Source: Nitrospirota bacterium (GTDB lineage: Bacteria > Nitrospirota > Nitrospiria > SBBL01 > JAADHI01). From it: a DNA stretch of 46,363 nucleotides. Under the pieces are notes generated by a model that searched no databases, was not told where the DNA came from, and saw nothing but the letters and a program-made list of their open reading frames with translations. Shown here piece after piece: positions 42,268 to 46,363 of the stretch (positions are counted from its first letter, which is position 1; every line of letters starts with the position of its first letter). The position numbers and the translations under genes were made by a program. The stretch lies in contig JAJDBW010000049.1 of assembly GCA_029261155.1 (NCBI GenBank), forward strand, positions 1 to 46,363, read 5' to 3'.

Positions 42268-42297
42268 ATAGTACCCCATTAAATGCGAAAAGGTCAA
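42268..42297 (-). promoter_or_regulatory. purM promoter with nearby direct repeat
   Basis: On the minus strand TTGACC (42297-42292), an 18-base spacer and TACTAT (42273-42268). A 10-bp direct repeat AAATGCGAAA occurs at 42211-42220 and 42281-42290, the second inside the spacer, and could be a regulator site. Confidence 0.5.
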
Positions 42298-42550
42298 TGA
42301 AACCAATAGCAAACTATGGATTTATCTCAATTTTAATAGGGCGAGGCCTAAGAAACCGGCTTACAGAAGATCGAGAGACCGGACGACAACAGGTCATGGA
42401 CATCCGCCCTATCGACGAGAGACGTCCTCCCTCCAAGGCTCCCTTTGCGTCAGGGTCACGCTCAAATCCTTACCAGCAATTATGAGGACAAACAATTTAC
42501 GATCGGCTTGACCTGATGAAAACGACCGTGTAAATTAGGGCTCAGTTATT
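42298..42550. other. gap between purM promoter and the Fur-like box
   Basis: No supported gene. A 62-codon frame (42297-42485 plus) has no ribosome binding site, motif or fitting promoter. I see nothing else clear. Confidence 0.3.
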
Positions 42551-42569
42551 GATAATGATTCTCATGTTC
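42551..42569 (+). promoter_or_regulatory. Fur-box-like site
   Basis: GATAATGATTCTCATGTTC matches the 19-base Fur consensus at 15 positions, including the GATAATGAT half. It lies about 110 bp before the cupredoxin ATG and next to AT-rich DNA where a promoter would sit. Confidence 0.5.
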
Positions 42570-42676
42570 ATAAAAACAATAAACAGGAACGATCTCAATC
42601 CAAGTTCACTTGCATACCCGCCCCCGTGTGTAAAAAAAGGGCTTGGTTATTAAAATTCATCCCGAAGGAGGTCAAC

Positions 42677-43075
42677 ATGAAAACGGAAATATCGAAAAAA
42701 GGCTTACTCATACTCTGCTTCTCATCGCTTATTTTCACAGGCCCGGTTTATGCGGATTCTACGGTGGAAATTGAAGTTCACCTGAAATCCTTTTCCGTTC
42801 GTTCCCAAAAGAACACGCTACCCGCGGGCCGAATTCGATTTGTGGCAAAAAACATAGACACCGAGGAGCACGAACTCGTCGTCCGAAAAATAGAAGGCGC
42901 TGTATACAAGGAAATAGGAGAAATTGAAGCAATCGCACCCGGAACGGGAAAAGTGATGACCTTGGACCTTCTCCCAGGAAAGTACGAACTCTCCTGCCTA
43001 ATTATCGAAAAAGAGGATGGGGAAACCGTTGACCACTATAAAAGCGGAATGCACATGGCGTTTGTTGTTCGATAA
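42677..43075 (+). CDS. periplasmic cupredoxin-like protein
   Basis: 132 residues from ATG 42677, which has AAGGAGG upstream. A signal peptide (residues 8-26, ending VYADS) sends it to the periplasm. The body is a Greek-key beta sandwich with likely type 1 copper ligands: His65 (TEEHELVV), Cys107 (YELSCLI), His120 and Met125 (DHYKSGMHM). The His-x4-Met spacing is as in plastocyanin, but the Cys to His loop is longer than usual (12 residues, with EKEDGETVD). It could carry electrons or copper. The upstream Fur-box-like site suggests iron control. Confidence 0.75.
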   Translation: MKTEISKKGLLILCFSSLIFTGPVYADSTVEIEVHLKSFSVRSQKNTLPAGRIRFVAKNIDTEEHELVVRKIEGAVYKEIGEIEAIAPGTGKVMTLDLLPGKYELSCLIIEKEDGETVDHYKSGMHMAFVVR

Positions 43076-43127
43076 GCAGAGGGGCAGCATTGACACGGAC
43101 CCTGAGCCCATTGACAGGACTGTGTAC

Positions 43128-45944
43128 CTAGAGCATTTTTTTTAGAAATTGGCCCGTATAAGAAGTTTTCACTTTGGCCACTTGCTCCGGCGTGCCGACC
43201 GTAACCACTTCGCCGCCGGCCGATCCTCCTTCCGGACCCAGATCGATAATCCAATCGGCGTTGCGGATGACATCGAGATTGTGTTCGATAACAATCACCG
43301 TATTTCCCGCCTCGGCGAAACGGTTCAGCACGTTGAGCAGTTTTTGGATGTCGGCAAAATGCAGGCCCGTGGTGGGCTCATCCAGGATATACACGGTCTT
43401 TCCCGTCGCCCGCTTCGATAATTCTTTGGAGAGCTTGATCCGCTGCGCCTCGCCGCCCGATAGCGTCGTCGCCGACTGGCCGAGGTGAATATAGCCCAGG
43501 CCAACGGCGTCCAAGGTCTTCAGCTTTGTATAAATTGAAGGGATGGCTTTAAAAAAAGATTGGGCATCTTCGACCGTCATCTCCAAAATATCGGCGATGC
43601 TTTTGTCTCGGTAATGAATATCGAGGGTCTCGCGGTTGTAGCGCCGGCCCTTACACACCTCGCAGGTGACGTAGACATCGGGCAAAAAGTGCATTTCAAT
43701 CTTAATCAGCCCGTCGCCCTGACAGGCCTCACAGCGCCCGCCTTTTACATTAAAAGAATAACGCCCCGCCTTGTAGCCCCGCATGCGCGACTCCGGCAAC
43801 TGGGTAAAAAGATCGCGAATAAAGGTAAACACGCCGGTATAGGTTGCGGCGTTGGAACGCGGCGTGCGGCCGATGGGTGCCTGATCAATGTGAATAACCT
43901 TATCAATTTGCAGTATCCCGGAAATACCGAGGAAAGCCCCCGGCTTGTCGGAACTTCGGTAGAGCTTCTGTGCCAAATGCTTATAGAGGACTTCGAGGAC
44001 GAGCGTCGATTTGCCCGAACCACTCACGCCCGTTACACAGGTGAAGAGACCCATGGGAATGTCGACGTCGATTTTCTTTAGATTGTTCTCGGATGCCCCT
44101 TTGATCTTGATAAATTTCTTCGCCTTGCGCGTCCGAGGCGGCAGGGAAATCGTTTTCTTCTTCGAAAGATAAGCCCCCGTCGGAGAATTCTTTGCGGCAA
44201 TGATGGCCTTCGGCGTCCCTTGCGCCACCACAGACCCGCCATGGATGCCCGCCGCCGGGCCCATGTCGATCACCCAGTCCGCACTTTGTATCGTCTCTTC
44301 ATCATGCTCGACCACCAGGACCGTGTTCCCCAGATCACGCAAGCGTCTTAAGGTATTCAGAAGGCGCATATTGTCACGCTGGTGCAATCCGATGCTCGGC
44401 TCATCAAGAATGTAGAGCACCCCCACCAGAGAAGATCCAATTTGCGTGGCCAGACGAATCCGTTGGCCCTCCCCGCCCGAAAGTGTCCCCGCCGTTCGGT
44501 CGAGCGTGAGATACTCTACGCCCACATTTACGAGAAATCCGAGGCGTTCACGGACTTCCTTTAAAATTCGCTCTCCAATCAGTCGTTCCCGTTCCGTTAA
44601 CTTCAAGGTTTCGACAAATTGAAGGGCCGACTTAATCGACAACTTCATCAATTCTGAAATTGATTGTCCCGCGATCTTAATCGCCAGACTCTCCAGTTTG
44701 AGACGATCACCCTTGCAGCTTGGGCAAGGATGCTTCGACATATAAATCTCGATCTCTTGACGGATATAACTCGAATCGGTTTCTTTATAACGCCGTTCAA
44801 GATTGGGAATCACGCCCTCAAAAGGGCGGAGATAAGACTGCGCTTTGCCCTCTCGCTTGCTACGGAATGTAATTCGCTCTCGGCCAGAGCCATAGAGCAA
44901 AACTTCCTGCTGTTTCGGCTTAAGCTTCCCAAAAGGCGTATGCATATCGAAACCATAGTGTTCGGCCAAGGCTTCGAAGATTTGATCGTAAAACATCGAA
45001 GCCCGTTTCGCCCAGGGCCGGATCGCCCCTTCGCTTAAGGAACATTCAGGATTTGTAACCACAAGTTCTGGATCGACATCGAGCGTCATGCCAATGCCGT
45101 CACAGGCCGGGCAAGCGCCTTGCGGGGAGTTAAAGGAAAACAGGCGCGGCTCGGTTTCAGGGTAACTCACCCCACAATCGATACAGGCTAAATGCTCCGA
45201 GAACAAGACGACGTCCTCCCCTTTAAGAACAAGCACAATGCCATCGCCCATTTTCGCGGCCATCTCGAGAGAGTCGGCCAAACGCCGGGCAATCCCGGCC
45301 TTGACCACCAATCGGTCGACCACCACTTCGATATCATGTTTTTTGTTTTTGGCCTGAATCGCCGCTTTTTCATCCAAAGACAAATCGACGATCTTCCCGT
45401 CGATGCGCACGCGCACAAAACCCCGTTGACGTACCGCGCGCAACTCCTTTTTATATTCTCCCTTACGACCTCGAACGATCGGCGCGAGGACATAAATCTT
45501 CTCCTCTTCGGGAAACTGGAGGATGGCATCGGCCATTTGTTGAATGGTTTGCGCCGTAATCGGCTTGCCGCATTGGTAGCAAAAAGGCCGCCCGATACGC
45601 GCGAAGAGTAGTCGAAAATAATCGTAGAGCTCCGTCACCGTAGCAACCGTCGAACGCGGATTCCGGCTGGTGGTTTTTTGTTCGATCGAAATTGCGGGGC
45701 TTAAACCTTCAATGGAATCGACATCGGGCTTGTCCATTTTATCGAGAAACTGCCGGGCGTAAGTCGAAAGCGATTCGACATAGCGCCGTTGCCCTTCGGC
45801 ATAGATGGTATCGAAGGCCAGAGAAGACTTGCCCGAACCGGAGAGCCCGGTAATCACCACAAACTGATCCCGTGGAATCTCCAAATCGATATTTTTGAGA
45901 TTATGCTCCCGCGCACCCTTAATTTGAATATTCTGTTTTTTCAT
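43128..45944 (-). CDS. uvrA: excinuclease ABC subunit A
   Basis: 938 residues from ATG 45944 (the frame is open 18 codons further to 45998, outside the usual N-terminus). It has two ABC ATPase modules with Walker [13 protein letters not shown] and [12 protein letters not shown], signatures [16 protein letters not shown] and [16 protein letters not shown], and Walker [16 protein letters not shown]. Zinc modules [10 protein letters not shown]...CPACDGIG and [13 protein letters not shown]...CEVCKGRRY are present. It recognises bulky DNA damage and loads UvrB for nucleotide excision repair. Length and motifs are normal. It stands alone, convergent with the cupredoxin gene. Confidence 0.97.
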   Translation of the reverse strand: MKKQNIQIKGAREHNLKNIDLEIPRDQFVVITGLSGSGKSSLAFDTIYAEGQRRYVESLSTYARQFLDKMDKPDVDSIEGLSPAISIEQKTTSRNPRSTVATVTELYDYFRLLFARIGRPFCYQCGKPITAQTIQQMADAILQFPEEEKIYVLAPIVRGRKGEYKKELRAVRQRGFVRVRIDGKIVDLSLDEKAAIQAKNKKHDIEVVVDRLVVKAGIARRLADSLEMAAKMGDGIVLVLKGEDVVLFSEHLACIDCGVSYPETEPRLFSFNSPQGACPACDGIGMTLDVDPELVVTNPECSLSEGAIRPWAKRASMFYDQIFEALAEHYGFDMHTPFGKLKPKQQEVLLYGSGRERITFRSKREGKAQSYLRPFEGVIPNLERRYKETDSSYIRQEIEIYMSKHPCPSCKGDRLKLESLAIKIAGQSISELMKLSIKSALQFVETLKLTERERLIGERILKEVRERLGFLVNVGVEYLTLDRTAGTLSGGEGQRIRLATQIGSSLVGVLYILDEPSIGLHQRDNMRLLNTLRRLRDLGNTVLVVEHDEETIQSADWVIDMGPAAGIHGGSVVAQGTPKAIIAAKNSPTGAYLSKKKTISLPPRTRKAKKFIKIKGASENNLKKIDVDIPMGLFTCVTGVSGSGKSTLVLEVLYKHLAQKLYRSSDKPGAFLGISGILQIDKVIHIDQAPIGRTPRSNAATYTGVFTFIRDLFTQLPESRMRGYKAGRYSFNVKGGRCEACQGDGLIKIEMHFLPDVYVTCEVCKGRRYNRETLDIHYRDKSIADILEMTVEDAQSFFKAIPSIYTKLKTLDAVGLGYIHLGQSATTLSGGEAQRIKLSKELSKRATGKTVYILDEPTTGLHFADIQKLLNVLNRFAEAGNTVIVIEHNLDVIRNADWIIDLGPEGGSAGGEVVTVGTPEQVAKVKTSYTGQFLKKML

Positions 45945-45998
45945 AAGCCTAAATCGAAGATAATCGCGTATTATCCGCCGGGTTTCGAATCTTAGCAC

Positions 45999-46287
45999 GC
46001 GCCAGAGCCGCTGTAAATCGCTTTGCTTAAGAAGGGGGTATCTGAGAGAAAACCTTGAGGATTCAGGAGATATTTAGGACATCAAGCGCTTAGAATTGGA
46101 AAGGTTTTCTTGTTGAGATAAGTTAATGCGTTTTGCATCTTACTTCAAAATAGTTTCCTAAAATGAATCCTGATCGAATACATCTCCTACTATCAATTCA
46201 TGTTATTAAAGGTGTGGAATTGAAATTTGAAAGGCAGGAAAACTTAAGTTTCATCTGGGTCTGTGAATCCTTATTTAAGTGTGTTTC
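45999..46287. other. AT-rich stretch upstream of uvrA
   Basis: No gene, RNA or clear repeat is seen. The uvrA promoter is expected here but I could not pick one box pair with confidence. Confidence 0.3.
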
Positions 46288-46362
46288 CTGTCTCCCCTAA
46301 CCCTAGTAAGTTGATTGGGTCATAAGAACCCTTGTAATAATGGAGATTGGGTTGGGAGACAG
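46288..46362. repeat. inverted repeat at the window edge
   Basis: CTGTCTCCC (46288-46296) and GGGAGACAG (46354-46362) are perfect inverted copies. They extend inward by AACCC (46299-46303) against GGGTT (46349-46353) with a two-base bulge, giving a 14-bp stem around about 45 bases. It could be a structured RNA, the end of a mobile element, or a palindromic repeat. Confidence 0.6.
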
Positions 46363-46363
46363 C

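Noticed and set aside
42297-42485. 62-codon plus-strand frame between purM and the cupredoxin
   Set aside because: No ribosome binding site, no recognisable motif, and it begins within the purM promoter. Composition looks non-coding.

Overview
The window comes from a Gram-negative bacterium. It carries lpxC, lptE, a BamE-like lipoprotein and several other lipoprotein genes, and the gene order leuS-lptE-holA next to rpsT-murJ that is common in deltaproteobacterial-grade lineages. A membrane Ser/Thr kinase, a histone H1-like Lys/Ala repeat protein and a HemQ-type chlorite dismutase-family protein also fit that grade. No gene here fixes the genus. Most of the window looks moderately GC-rich, while 17.3-19.1 kb is conspicuously AT-rich.

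Layout. 0-4 kb: the 3' end of an unknown gene, an LtaS-like sulfatase-fold membrane enzyme and a membrane-anchored Cys-X5-Arg phosphatase. 3.6-7.7 kb (minus): livG-livF-gcvT-gcvPA, with no liv permeases, gcvH or gcvPB alongside. 7.9-14.4 kb: a secreted protein, then a minus-strand operon hemQ-like/trxB/Xaa-Pro peptidase/folE, a membrane Ser/Thr kinase, a BamE-like lipoprotein and tRNA-Cys. 14.5-19.9 kb is accessory: an intact hipBA pair, a frameshifted hicA with intact hicB, the 3' remnant of uppP, an OLD-type ATPase/TOPRIM nuclease broken in two ways, and an intact vapBC pair. 20-22.4 kb: two lipoproteins. 22.7-34.1 kb: housekeeping genes (leuS-lptE-holA, rpsT, murJ, lpxC, glgA-pfkA) plus a two-gene chromatin-like module (coiled-coil/HARE-HTH protein and H1-like protein).

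34.1-39.8 kb is a second accessory block. It starts with a compact cassette of two HTH proteins, a miniature P-loop protein and a small basic ORF around a divergent promoter, followed by tRNA-Lys. Next is a large TIR-STAND NTPase-TPR gene whose first codons are cut off by an IS481-like element. Joining the two sides of the element at a 4-bp target duplication restores an in-frame start, and that start overlaps the end of an upstream phospholipase A2-like gene. A PLA2-like/TIR-STAND operon, now interrupted, is the best candidate here for an undescribed defence-type system. 39.8-46.4 kb: purM-purN-(zinc ribbon/YbjQ), a Fur-box-preceded cupredoxin, uvrA, and an inverted repeat at the window edge.

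The main theme of the accessory parts is decay of defence and toxin-antitoxin genes. hicA has lost 1+2 bases. The OLD ATPase has a P-loop overwritten by a perfect palindrome and a frameshift in an A11 tract. uppP is truncated with an internal stop. The TIR-STAND gene is interrupted by an insertion sequence. hipBA, vapBC and hicB remain intact.
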